This document shows, in pieces, positions 1 to 8,229 of a DNA stretch of 29,328 nt. Position 1 is the first letter of the stretch. The number at the start of each line of letters is the position of its first letter. The notes beneath the pieces were generated by a model that was not told the DNA's origin, did not search any database, and saw only the letters and a list, made by a program, of their open reading frames with translations. The stretch comes from an uncultured Treponema sp. GTDB taxonomy: Bacteria; Spirochaetota; Spirochaetia; Treponematales; Treponemataceae. The position numbers and the translations under genes were made by a program. Location: NCBI GenBank assembly GCA_947165795.1, contig CAMVBP010000002.1, positions 1 to 29,328 on the forward strand, given 5' to 3'.

Positions 1-2
1 CT

Positions 3-635
3 GAATATATTGGAATTGCAGCAAGCTCTGTAGGAAAATTCCTTGTATGGACAACAAAACTTCATCCGTTCTGGATGGGAATCTTAGTTTCTGCTGTTGT
101 AGGAATTGCATTAACTTTGCCTATTAGCTCTGCCGCAATTTGTGCCGCATTTGGACTTACAGGCCTTGCAGGAGGCGCTGCAGTTGCCGGCTGTTGTGCA
201 CAGATGATTGGCTTTGCAGTTTTAAGCTTTAAAGAAAACAGATGGGGCGGAATCTTAAGCCAGGGACTTGGCACAAGTATGCTTCAGATGCCTAATATCG
301 TAAAAAATCCGAAAGTGTGGATTGCTCCAATTGTTACTTCTATGATTACCGGTCCAATTGCAACCTGCATTTTTAAAATGGAAATGAATGGTGCAGCCTT
401 GAGTTCCGGAATGGGAACCTGTGGATTAGTAGGACAGATTGGCGTAATTTCGGGATGGTTTGAACCAAGCGATGTTGCCATAAAACACGGCGCAGCAGCT
501 ATTCAACCGGGCTTTATTGACTGGTTAGGTCTTATATTAATTTGTTTTGTTTTACCTGCCGTATTATGCTGGCTTTTTGGAAAATTATTCCGAAAAATCG
601 GCTGGATTAAAGACGGCGACTTAGCTTTAAACTAG
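3..635 (+). CDS. PTS transporter subunit IIC-like permease (5' end outside window)
   Basis: The reading frame is open from the first base, so only about 210 C-terminal residues are visible; the ATG at 75 is internal. The visible part is a very hydrophobic, Gly/Ala-rich polytopic protein with repeated membrane segments and the phrase GMGTCGLVGQIG, ending in a basic tail (KLFRKIGWIKDGD). This matches my memory of the PTS_EIIC_2 type of permease, a group that includes Clostridium PfoR and often lacks clear IIA/IIB partners. It would sit in the inner membrane; the substrate cannot be told. No IIA or IIB gene is visible downstream. The next gene follows after 15 bases on the same strand and may be cotranscribed. 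Family assignment is moderately sure, function is not. Confidence 0.7.
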   Translation, partial: EYIGIAASSVGKFLVWTTKLHPFWMGILVSAVVGIALTLPISSAAICAAFGLTGLAGGAAVAGCCAQMIGFAVLSFKENRWGGILSQGLGTSMLQMPNIVKNPKVWIAPIVTSMITGPIATCIFKMEMNGAALSSGMGTCGLVGQIGVISGWFEPSDVAIKHGAAAIQPGFIDWLGLILICFVLPAVLCWLFGKLFRKIGWIKDGDLALN

Positions 636-650
636 AATCGAGATATACAC

Positions 651-1457
651 ATGAAACAGATTGCAATTATTACAGGTGCTTCGGGCGGACTTGGTAAAGA
701 ATTTGTTCGCCAGGTTTTAACTGATGCAGATGAAATTTGGGCAATAGGAAGAAATATTGCAAAGCTTGAAGCTTTAAAAAATGAATTTGCTGCCGGTGTT
801 GATAAGAACGACAAAAATACACGCATTGCGCAAATTATTCCTGTTCAAATGGATTTGTCAGACACAAAATCTTTGGAAGTGCTTTCCAATAAACTTAAGG
901 ATGAAGGCGGAAATTCTTCTGTAGAAATTCACTGGCTTATTAACAATGCCGGAGCAGGCCGTTTTGCGCCTTCTACAGATTTTTCTATTGAGGAAATTTC
1001 CGGAAACATTACTACTCACTGTACTTCAATTGCCGGCATCTGCAATATTTGCATTCCGTTTATGAAAAAAGGCGACCACATTATTAATGTGGCTTCTCAG
1101 TCTGCGTTCTGCCCGTTACCTTACATGAACCTTTACGCTGCTACAAAATCTTTTGTTTACAGCTATACGCGTTCACTTGGTGCAGAACTCAGACACACAG
1201 GAATAACTGTAACCGCTGTTTGTCCGGGATGGATAAAGACAAATCTTCTTCCGGAAACGTTAAACGGCAAAAAAGTTTATTTTCCGTTTATTGTTACCGC
1301 AGATAAGGTTGCTGCAAAAGCTGTAAAAGATGCCCGACGCAAAAAGCCTCTTTCCATCTTCAGTTTTGCTGTAAGGTACGTTATATGGGTTCAGCGCCAT
1401 ACTTCAATATCTTTTTCTTTAAAAGTCTGGTGCAGACTTGTAGAAAAATATTTGTAA
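651..1457 (+). CDS. Short-chain dehydrogenase/reductase (SDR), NAD(P)-dependent
   Basis: This 268-residue protein has all the classical SDR marks. The nucleotide-binding TGASGGLG motif lies at residues 8-15, followed by the NNAG motif (in LINNAGAGRF), a catalytic Ser in NVASQSAF, the catalytic YAATK (Tyr-x-x-x-Lys) and PGWIKT after the active site. Length is normal for a classical SDR. The C-terminal 40 residues (RRKKPLSIFSFAVRYVIWVQRH) are basic and hydrophobic, as in DltE/YqjQ-like SDRs that lie against the membrane. The substrate is unknown. It follows the PTS permease by 15 bases with only a weak ribosome site, so it may be the last gene of that operon. The enzyme class is secure; any pathway is a guess. 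Confidence 0.9.
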   Translation: MKQIAIITGASGGLGKEFVRQVLTDADEIWAIGRNIAKLEALKNEFAAGVDKNDKNTRIAQIIPVQMDLSDTKSLEVLSNKLKDEGGNSSVEIHWLINNAGAGRFAPSTDFSIEEISGNITTHCTSIAGICNICIPFMKKGDHIINVASQSAFCPLPYMNLYAATKSFVYSYTRSLGAELRHTGITVTAVCPGWIKTNLLPETLNGKKVYFPFIVTADKVAAKAVKDARRKKPLSIFSFAVRYVIWVQRHTSISFSLKVWCRLVEKYL

Positions 1458-1513
1458 TTCATATAATTAATAGTTTCTGCTTAGCAAAACATATTTTATA
1501 ATCTGCTCATTTC

Positions 1514-1522
1514 TGATATAAT
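1514..1522 (+). promoter_or_regulatory. Extended -10 promoter of the XPB helicase gene
   Basis: TGATATAAT is a perfect extended -10 element (TG-N-TATAAT). It ends 11 bases before the ATG at 1534, which predicts a leader of only about 4 bases. No Shine-Dalgarno sequence lies in between, and no good -35 is seen. Confidence 0.55.
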
Positions 1523-1533
1523 TCTCTGTTACG

Positions 1534-3276
1534 ATGAATTATGAAAATCCATTGATTGTTCAGGGTGATCGTTCTCTTCTTTTGGATGTACATGCTCCAC
1601 ATGCGGAAGAATGCCGTAATGCGCTTATTCCGTTTGCAGAGCTTGAAAAATCTCCTGAACATCTTCATACATATAAGCTTACTCCCCTTTCGCTCTGGAA
1701 TGCTGCGAGCGCAGGTTTTTCTGCCGAAGATGCAGTTGAAGTTCTACAGAAATATGCACGTTATGATGTTCCTCAGTCGGTTATAATGTGGCTTAAAGAA
1801 ACCGCAAGCCGTTTTGGAAAAATAAAACTGATTGAAGGTCCATCCATAGAAGTTCCTGTAAAAGAAGGAAGTGAAAGAAAAATTACCGAAAAATATCTTT
1901 ATCTTACAGCTGATTCCCTTCCGATTTTTAAGGAAATTGCAGCAAATCATTCCGTAAAAAAACTTTTAACAGGAACTCTGGAAGATAGTGATGCACCGCA
2001 ATATTCATTTTTGCTGAAGCTTACAGACCGCGGAACAATTAAACAGCTGCTTCTTCAGGCTGGCTGGCCTGTAAAAGACGAGGTTTCTCTTACAGATGGT
2101 GAACCTCTTGATTTTTCTTTACGTGAAAAGACTGCCTCGGGCCGTAATTTCGAAATCAGAGAATATCAGAAAGAAGCAGCCTGTGCGCTTGTCGGCGATA
2201 AAGGGCCTGGTACCGGTTTTGGAACAATTGTGCTTCCGTGTGGTGCCGGAAAAACCATTGTCGGCATGCAAATAATGGACATGCTTAAAACGTCCACATT
2301 AATAATAACAACAAATATTTCTGCAGTGCATCAGTGGATGGCAGAACTGCTTGATAAAACCACATTAACTTCTGACCAGATTGCAGAGTATTCCGGAGAA
2401 TCAAAAACTTTAAAACCGGTTACAGTTGCAACTTATCAGGTTTTAACATGGCGTCCAGATAAAGAAGGACCTTATCCTCATTTTTCAATTTTTCATCAAC
2501 GGCCGTGGGGTCTAATTATCTACGACGAAGTTCATATGCTTCCGGCACCTGTTTTTCGAGTTGTCGCAGATTTGCAGGCTGTTCGCCGCGTTGGCCTTAC
2601 AGCAACTCTTGTTCGCGAAGACGGCTGCGAAGGATATGTGTTCAGTCTTGTTGGGCCAAAACGTTATGATGTTCCATGGAAAGAGCTTGAACGCGACCAG
2701 TGGATTGCTACTGCAGAATGTATTGAAGTTCGTCTTGATTTGCCTTCTGCACAGGAAATCGATTATGCAGTTGCAGGAACCCGTGAAAAACATAAAATTG
2801 CAAGTATGAATCCAGATAAACTAACGATTGTTAGTAAAATTATAGAAAAATTCCCGGAAGAAAAAATTCTTGTAATTGGGCAGTATATCCAGCAGCTGGA
2901 TGAAATTGTTAAAATACTCGGTTGCCCGATCATAACTGGAAAAACTCCAACTTCTGAACGCGACAGAATTTACCAGGACTTTAGGGAAGGAAGAATCCGT
3001 GTACTTGTGGTTTCTAAGGTTGCAAATTTTGCAATCGATTTACCGGATGCTTCTCTTGCAATTCAGGTAAGCGGAACATTTGGAAGCCGCCAGGAAGAAG
3101 CACAGAGACTTGGACGTATTCTTAGACCGAAGGACAGGAAATCAAGATTTTTTACATTAATTACCCGAAATTCTGTAGAAGAAGAATTTGGCTCTAACCG
3201 TCAGAAATTTCTTGCAGAACAAGGTTACGAATATAAAATCATAAGATTCGATGGAGAGCTTAACCTCGATGAATGA
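1534..3276 (+). CDS. XPB/Rad25-type DNA repair helicase (SF2)
   Basis: This 580-residue ATP-dependent DNA helicase of superfamily 2 belongs to the XPB (ERCC3/Ssl2) group known from eukaryotes, archaea and some bacteria including treponemes and mycobacteria. Residues about 5-100 form an N-terminal domain like the Helicase_C_3 family (FAELEKS..TYKLTPLSLW..GFSAEDAVEVLQKY..VPQSV). Walker A is PCGAGKT at 235-241 and the Walker B box is DEVH at 331-334. GLTATLVREDG at 354-364 contains the XPB hallmark RED motif (361-363). Motif VI is QRLGRILRP from 524. It probably unwinds or remodels damaged DNA in the cytoplasm. The stop codon overlaps the start of the next gene, so the two are translationally coupled. 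Its promoter places the start codon almost at the 5' end of the mRNA. Confidence 0.92.
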   Translation: MNYENPLIVQGDRSLLLDVHAPHAEECRNALIPFAELEKSPEHLHTYKLTPLSLWNAASAGFSAEDAVEVLQKYARYDVPQSVIMWLKETASRFGKIKLIEGPSIEVPVKEGSERKITEKYLYLTADSLPIFKEIAANHSVKKLLTGTLEDSDAPQYSFLLKLTDRGTIKQLLLQAGWPVKDEVSLTDGEPLDFSLREKTASGRNFEIREYQKEAACALVGDKGPGTGFGTIVLPCGAGKTIVGMQIMDMLKTSTLIITTNISAVHQWMAELLDKTTLTSDQIAEYSGESKTLKPVTVATYQVLTWRPDKEGPYPHFSIFHQRPWGLIIYDEVHMLPAPVFRVVADLQAVRRVGLTATLVREDGCEGYVFSLVGPKRYDVPWKELERDQWIATAECIEVRLDLPSAQEIDYAVAGTREKHKIASMNPDKLTIVSKIIEKFPEEKILVIGQYIQQLDEIVKILGCPIITGKTPTSERDRIYQDFREGRIRVLVVSKVANFAIDLPDASLAIQVSGTFGSRQEEAQRLGRILRPKDRKSRFFTLITRNSVEEEFGSNRQKFLAEQGYEYKIIRFDGELNLDE

Positions 3277-5410
3277 ATTTAAAAATCACAAAGAAATACC
3301 GGGCCTCGATGAATGGATAGAACAGATAAGTTCTCTTGAAGATAAAAAGTTTTTTAACATAATGCATCTTTATCTTGGAGAAATAAGAACTCCATATAAT
3401 AAACAGAATCTTGTTTCCAAGCTGACATCATTATTAAAAAATCCGGAAAACATAAAAACTATAAAAGCTTATCTTTCAAATGAAGATTTAAAAATACTTG
3501 CCGCAATAAAATTCATTTCGTGCCCGACACATAATTTAATCGCAAGTTTTTTTAAAGACGAAATTCCACTCCCCAAAGTTTATTCCAAACTGCAGAATTT
3601 AAATGAACGTTTAATTATTTATTATTCAGACAATAAATATACAAAAGAAAAATATATAAAACTTAATCCAATTATAAAAAATGAAATAGATGAACTTCTT
3701 GTTCCGCAAATTCTTTTTTCGGAAAATAAAATTCAAACAGAAATTATTGAAGATTCATTCTGCCTTTCTCCGCTGCTGCTTGCCGCTTTTATTTCTTATC
3801 TTTCGATTAACGGCATCTCCTGCAAAATTGACGGTGTAATTAAAAAAAATGATATGGTCCGCTTATGCGAAATTTTTGGTGAACAGAATAAGCAGCAGAT
3901 TCAGCTGTTAATGAATGCCTTTATAAATCTTTCTTTAGTTCAGGAAGATGACAATAAATTTTCACCGAATTTTGCGCGCATAAAAAGCTTTGCAAATTAT
4001 GATTCAAATATTCAAAACGCTTTTATTTGCGCCGCTTCTGTTTCGCGATTCAGCAGAGAAGGATTAAGAAAAGAAGTTCAGCTTCTTTGTGACTGTCTTG
4101 GTTCGCTTGAAAATAAAACCTTTAATGAAAAGACTCTTATTCAATTATCTTATGTAATTCAGTCATTTCAGAATGAAAATAAAATTTTTAATCTGCCGGG
4201 GTCTTCCGGTAAAAAAAGCCGCTTTGAAATGATGCTGCAAAAATCTTTTGAAGCTGAAAAAATTGAAAAAGATGATTCTGCAAATAATGCAAATTATATT
4301 GATTCAATGTTTTCTTCTGCAGTTTCTTTGGGAATTATAAAAAAAGCAGGTTACGATGAAAACAGAAAATTAATTTACAGAATAAATAATTTAGATAACG
4401 ATTCCGGCGATGCGCGGGAAATTAAATGCGTAAATATAGATTCAATTTTTTCTGTAACAATTATGCCTGGACTGCAATTAAAAGAGCTGCTCGATTTTTC
4501 TCAGTTCCTTTGCGTAAAGAAAATTGATGTAATTGCTGAATTTGAAATTACAAAAAAATCAGTTTCTAAATATTTTGATGATTCAAAAACTCCGGAAAAT
4601 ATTTTTGAAATTTTAGAAAAATATTCTTATCACAAAGTTCCAGAAAATCTTAAATTCAATATTCAGGAATGGTATTCTTCTTACAATTCTGCAGTAATTT
4701 ACAAAGGATATGTTTTAAAGATTTCTGACCAGAATATTCGCATAATTGAAAGTGATGAACGCTTTAACAAATTCATAAAAGAAAAACTTGCAGACGGCCT
4801 GTACCTTTTAAATATTCCGGATGAAAAAGAATTTTCATATTTTCAGAAAAGCTGCGGGTTGGATTTCTTTGGAAAGATCAGAACTGCAAAAGACAATTCC
4901 TCTGAGGGCAATTTTCCTGTTATTCAAAAAAGAAATAATTTTTCGCTTCAGACTTCACCTCAAAATGCTTCGGAAACCGAAAATGAAATTCTTTTGCAGG
5001 AACAGAATAAACTGCTTCAGAAATTGCAGACTCTGAATATGACCGATGATGCAAAAGAGAATCTTAAAAAATCCATTCAAAATAAGATTATTATTAGTGA
5101 GTCACAGCTAACACCATATGCAGTTCGTACAGAAATTCTGGAAGCAAGCGGAATGGATTTTACCGGCAAATTCAGAATTCTTGAAGAAGCAGAAAAAAAT
5201 AAAAATCTTGTAGAAATTAAAATACCGGAAATTTTTGTAAGCAATACAATCACGGAAGAAAATCAAAGCTATACAACAATTCTTGCAACTCCTGTTTTAA
5301 TTTCCAGACAGGATGCAGATGCAATTGCAAAAATAGAAATTGAACCTTCCAAAGAAATTAAAAATATTCTTGTCAGCAAAATTACATATATAAAATGGCT
5401 GAAAGAATAA
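3269..5410 (+). CDS. XPB-partner protein with Helicase_C_3-like domain
   Basis: This protein of about 713 residues has no ATPase motif. The start at 3269 is preferred over 3251: GGAGAG lies 10 bases upstream and the ATGAATGA overlap with the helicase stop is typical of translational coupling. Residues about 395-475 (DFSQFLCVKKIDVIAEFEIT, then FEILEKYSYHKVPENLK and EWYSS) repeat the pattern of the N-terminal domain of the helicase just upstream, which marks it as Helicase_C_3-like. The N-terminal third looks like helical winged-helix segments (SNEDLKILAAIKF). The C-terminal third has a WYL-like look and is weaker. Mycobacteria carry a comparable pair next to XPB, from memory. A role as a helicase partner is inferred from the coupling and the shared domain; no enzymatic activity can be assigned. 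Confidence 0.75.
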   Translation: MNEFKNHKEIPGLDEWIEQISSLEDKKFFNIMHLYLGEIRTPYNKQNLVSKLTSLLKNPENIKTIKAYLSNEDLKILAAIKFISCPTHNLIASFFKDEIPLPKVYSKLQNLNERLIIYYSDNKYTKEKYIKLNPIIKNEIDELLVPQILFSENKIQTEIIEDSFCLSPLLLAAFISYLSINGISCKIDGVIKKNDMVRLCEIFGEQNKQQIQLLMNAFINLSLVQEDDNKFSPNFARIKSFANYDSNIQNAFICAASVSRFSREGLRKEVQLLCDCLGSLENKTFNEKTLIQLSYVIQSFQNENKIFNLPGSSGKKSRFEMMLQKSFEAEKIEKDDSANNANYIDSMFSSAVSLGIIKKAGYDENRKLIYRINNLDNDSGDAREIKCVNIDSIFSVTIMPGLQLKELLDFSQFLCVKKIDVIAEFEITKKSVSKYFDDSKTPENIFEILEKYSYHKVPENLKFNIQEWYSSYNSAVIYKGYVLKISDQNIRIIESDERFNKFIKEKLADGLYLLNIPDEKEFSYFQKSCGLDFFGKIRTAKDNSSEGNFPVIQKRNNFSLQTSPQNASETENEILLQEQNKLLQKLQTLNMTDDAKENLKKSIQNKIIISESQLTPYAVRTEILEASGMDFTGKFRILEEAEKNKNLVEIKIPEIFVSNTITEENQSYTTILATPVLISRQDADAIAKIEIEPSKEIKNILVSKITYIKWLKE

Positions 5411-5432
5411 TCTTCGACCTGGAGACTTAAAA

Positions 5433-6008
5433 ATGACAATCAATAAAAACGATGAAAATTCAATTTCTTTAACTTCTGATATTTTAAAAAAAGGCGGAAT
5501 TGTTATTTTACCTACAGACACAGTTTATGGTTTTAGCGGAATAACAGGCGGTTTTTCTACAGATAATAAAATCAGAGCAATAAAGGGGCGCGCAGAAAAT
5601 AAACCCTTAATTCAATTAATTGCAAATCCGGAAGATATTTTTAAATATACAGATGATAAAATTCCAGAAGAATTAATTTCTAAATGGCCGGGCTCGCTTT
5701 CTATTATCGTTCATTTAAAACCTGAATTGCCGGAATATAAAATTCAGCAGACAGTTGCTTTCCGCTGTCCAGGCGATGACTGGCTTAGAAAAATAATTTC
5801 TGAATGCAACAAACCGATTTACAGCACAAGTGTAAATAGAAGCGGGCAACCGGTGCTTGATGAAGAAAATTCAATCTGCAGTGAATTTGAAAAAGACTGT
5901 GATTTAGTAGTTTTAGATGGAGATAAAAAAAATGCCTGTCCTTCAACTTTAGTTTCCATCGAAAACGGAGAAATTAAAATCTTAAGACAAGGCAGTGTAA
6001 AAATTTAG
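5433..6008 (+). CDS. L-threonylcarbamoyladenylate synthase (TsaC/Sua5/YrdC family)
   Basis: This 191-residue YrdC-domain protein would make threonylcarbamoyl-AMP from threonine, bicarbonate and ATP, the first step of the t6A modification of tRNAs reading ANN codons. Evidence is the N-terminal [13 protein letters not shown] motif (21-33), the basic [10 protein letters not shown] segment, and the [10 protein letters not shown] motif near the C-terminus. The length fits the short TsaC form without the Sua5 domain. GGAGA lies 8-9 bases before the ATG, 22 bases after the XPB partner gene, so it is probably the third gene of that operon. Its stop codon TAG interlocks with the stop of the convergent phosphorylase gene. 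No other t6A gene is in the window. Confidence 0.87.
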   Translation: MTINKNDENSISLTSDILKKGGIVILPTDTVYGFSGITGGFSTDNKIRAIKGRAENKPLIQLIANPEDIFKYTDDKIPEELISKWPGSLSIIVHLKPELPEYKIQQTVAFRCPGDDWLRKIISECNKPIYSTSVNRSGQPVLDEENSICSEFEKDCDLVVLDGDKKNACPSTLVSIENGEIKILRQGSVKI

Positions 6009-7174
6009 TCAACAAGAAGCTTTAAATTTTTTTCAATTAATTCACATCTTTGCTTTACACAATCAGGACTTCTATGAGGATCCTGCGGAGTATTAAAAGT
6101 GTAATCCAAAAGGCGTTCAACAGTTGTTGTTGCTACATGCATTCTTGTATCGCTGCTTGCATAATAAATATATATTTTGCCATCATGCTCAATTGCGCCG
6201 TTTGTAAAAACAACATTACTAACATCGCCTGTTCTTTCGTTTCCAAGAGGAACAAGGAAAACTCCACCCGGTTCTGCAATTACTTTTGAAGGATCATCAA
6301 GAGCGGTTGCATAAACATATAAAACATAGCGAAGTCCGTCAGCCGTATTTCTAACTCCATGCGAAATATGTATCCAGCCGCGTTCTGTTTTTATTGGAGT
6401 TGCCCCTGCACCATTTTTTGCTTCGGTAATCGTATGGTAAATTCTTTTTGAAATTATTTTTTCTTCATCAATCACGGCATTTGTAATATCATCGCATAAT
6501 CCAAAACCAATTCCACCGCCGCTTCCTGTATTTATAAAATCATCCATTGGGCGCGTATAAAAAGCATATTTTCCATTTACAAATTCCGGATGAAGGCAAA
6601 CATTTCTTTGCTGCGGAGAATTCTTTGTAACAAGATTCGGAAGGCGTTCCCAGTTTTCCAAATCTTTTGTCCTTACAATTCCTGCAGCGGCAACTGCGGC
6701 TCCTAAATCAGGATTAGATTTATCTTTACTTTCTGAACAGAATACGCCGTAAATCCAGCCGTCTTCGTGCTGAGTTAATCGCATATCATAAACGTTTGTT
6801 TCTTCCGGGCAGGTATCTGGAAGCTTTACAGGATAATCACGAAATCTAAAATTATCAATTCCATTCGGACTTTCGGCAACTGCAAAAAAAGATTTACGGT
6901 CATTGCCTTCTACACGACAAACAAGATAAAATTTTCCGTTAAGAAAAATTGCTCCACTGTTCATAACGGCATTAATTCCAAGCCGTTCCATAAAAAATGG
7001 ATTTGTTTCTTTACATAAATCATATTTCCAGGTAAGCGGAATTGAATCTCTTGTTAAAACTGGATTTACATATCGCTCATAAATTCCGTTGTAAAAATGC
7101 TTATTTATTTTGTTTTTTCTCGCAAGGAATTTATCCTGCTTCTTTTTCATTTCATAAAATTTTTCATGAATCAT
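6005..7174 (-). CDS. GH130 4-O-beta-D-mannosyl-D-glucose phosphorylase-like enzyme
   Basis: This 389-residue cytoplasmic enzyme of glycoside hydrolase family 130 probably cleaves mannosyl-beta-1,4-glucose with phosphate, giving mannose-1-phosphate and glucose, a step in using beta-mannan or glucomannan. The features are the N-terminal MGP-type segment ([15 protein letters not shown]), [20 protein letters not shown] (71-90), ETNVYDMRL with the predicted proton donor Asp130, then RPMDDF, GAGATPI and [15 protein letters not shown]. The length is that of the known mannosyl-glucose phosphorylases; related mannosyl-GlcNAc phosphorylases are the main alternative. AAGAGG precedes the ATG. It has its own promoter at 7245-7272 and no mannan gene beside it, so it is a lone catabolic gene after recR. 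No signal peptide is present, so it acts on imported disaccharide. Confidence 0.88.
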   Translation of the reverse strand: MIHEKFYEMKKKQDKFLARKNKINKHFYNGIYERYVNPVLTRDSIPLTWKYDLCKETNPFFMERLGINAVMNSGAIFLNGKFYLVCRVEGNDRKSFFAVAESPNGIDNFRFRDYPVKLPDTCPEETNVYDMRLTQHEDGWIYGVFCSESKDKSNPDLGAAVAAAGIVRTKDLENWERLPNLVTKNSPQQRNVCLHPEFVNGKYAFYTRPMDDFINTGSGGGIGFGLCDDITNAVIDEEKIISKRIYHTITEAKNGAGATPIKTERGWIHISHGVRNTADGLRYVLYVYATALDDPSKVIAEPGGVFLVPLGNERTGDVSNVVFTNGAIEHDGKIYIYYASSDTRMHVATTTVERLLDYTFNTPQDPHRSPDCVKQRCELIEKNLKLLVD

Positions 7175-7244
7175 ATTATACCTCTTAAAAAATCCGCGTT
7201 ACCGTAAAAAGACGAATACACACGAATTCAATGCTCTTATTAAA

Positions 7245-7272
7245 AGTATAATATTTTTTAAGTAAATTTCAA
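7245..7272 (-). promoter_or_regulatory. Sigma-70-type promoter of the GH130 phosphorylase
   Basis: Reading the minus strand, TTGAAA (7267-7272) and TATACT (7245-7250) are separated by 16 bases. Each hexamer differs from consensus at one position. The predicted leader is about 65 bases and ends in AAGAGG before the ATG. Confidence 0.55.
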
Positions 7273-7301
7273 GTAATATTTAGTTAAATTTCGATTAATT
7301 G

Positions 7302-7901
7302 TTAGATTTCCGTTCGGCCTCTAAAACTCAAAGCCAGTGTACGCTGATCAATATATTCAAGATCGCCGCCAACAGGAATTCCTGTTGCAAGTCTTGTTAC
7401 TTTGATTTTGTTTTCTGAATTCATTTCAGAAATAACTTTATTTAAATACAGTGCGGTTGTGTCACCTTCTACCGTCGGATTAGTTGCAATAATTACTTCC
7501 TTAATTTCATCTTTTTTGATTCTTTCGAGCAAAGAAGAAATTGCAAGCTGAGAAGGTCCAATTCCTTCAAGAGGTTTTATAAGACCGCCCAGAACATGAT
7601 AACGGCCTTTGAACTCTCCGTAAGATTCAATTGTAGAAATATCCTGAGGCTGCTCAACAACACAAATCATTGATTTATCGCGAAGTACATCCGTACAAAT
7701 AGGACATGGATCTGTTTCCGTCCAGTTTCCGCAAATACTGCAGGGTTTAATTTTTTCTTTTAATGTAGAAAGATTTTCTGCAAATTTTTTTACATATAAT
7801 TCATCTTGCCGCAAAAGCCAGTTTACCAGCCTAATAGAACTTTTTTTACCAATTCCAGGAAGTCGAGAAAAATTACCTACAAGTTCATCAAATGCATTCA
7901 T
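7302..7901 (-). CDS. recR: Recombination protein RecR
   Basis: RecR (199 residues) loads or mediates RecA at gaps together with RecF/RecO in single-strand gap repair. The domain order is canonical: a helix-hairpin-helix (FSRLPGIGKKSSIRL, about 11-25), a four-cysteine zinc finger (Cys54, Cys57, Cys66, Cys69), a Toprim domain (ICVVEQPQDI onward; ATNPTVEGDTTALYL), and the C-terminal ATGIPVGGDLEYIDQRTL. Length is normal. It lies 6 bases downstream of ybaB and two genes after dnaX, the widespread dnaX-ybaB-recR order. The ribosome site is weak, which suggests coupling to ybaB translation. Confidence 0.98.
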   Translation of the reverse strand: MNAFDELVGNFSRLPGIGKKSSIRLVNWLLRQDELYVKKFAENLSTLKEKIKPCSICGNWTETDPCPICTDVLRDKSMICVVEQPQDISTIESYGEFKGRYHVLGGLIKPLEGIGPSQLAISSLLERIKKDEIKEVIIATNPTVEGDTTALYLNKVISEMNSENKIKVTRLATGIPVGGDLEYIDQRTLALSFRGRTEI

Positions 7902-7907
7902 AAATAA

Positions 7908-8219
7908 TTACAATCCAAATTTAGATAAATCCATTCCACCTAACAAAGAAGAGGATTTTTGCTTTATCTGTTCCTGAACATTTTCCATTGCACTTTTGTG
8001 AGCAGAAACAATTAAATCTTCAAGCATCTGAACATCTCTGTTATCAACACAAATAGGATCAAGTTTTATACCAGTCATTTCGAATTTTCCATTCATGGTA
8101 ACTGTTACCATTCTTCCACCGGAAGACCCCTGAACAGAAATTTCTTCCAGCTCTTTCTGAAACTTTTCAGACTGTTCTTTTATTGCCTGAGTATTTTTTA
8201 ATAATTCAAATGGATTCAT
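7908..8219 (-). CDS. ybaB: YbaB/EbfC nucleoid-associated protein
   Basis: This small DNA-binding protein (103 residues) of the YbaB/EbfC family forms dimers that coat DNA. It opens with MNPFELLKNTQAIKEQSEKFQKELEE, the typical N-terminal helix, followed by the beta-strand core (GGRMVTVTMNGKFEMTGIKLD) and a C-terminal helix with LGGMDL. In Borrelia, the EbfC orthologue is a studied regulator of transcription and nucleoid structure. Here it sits between dnaX (10 bases upstream) and recR (6 bases downstream). GGGGG four bases before the ATG is a good ribosome site. Confidence 0.96.
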   Translation of the reverse strand: MNPFELLKNTQAIKEQSEKFQKELEEISVQGSSGGRMVTVTMNGKFEMTGIKLDPICVDNRDVQMLEDLIVSAHKSAMENVQEQIKQKSSSLLGGMDLSKFGL

Positions 8220-8229
8220 ATTTCCCCCA

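Noticed and set aside
1470..1490. Weak stem GTTTC-TGC/GCA-AAAC after the dehydrogenase gene
   Set aside because: It has a bulge and no T run, so it does not qualify as an intrinsic terminator.
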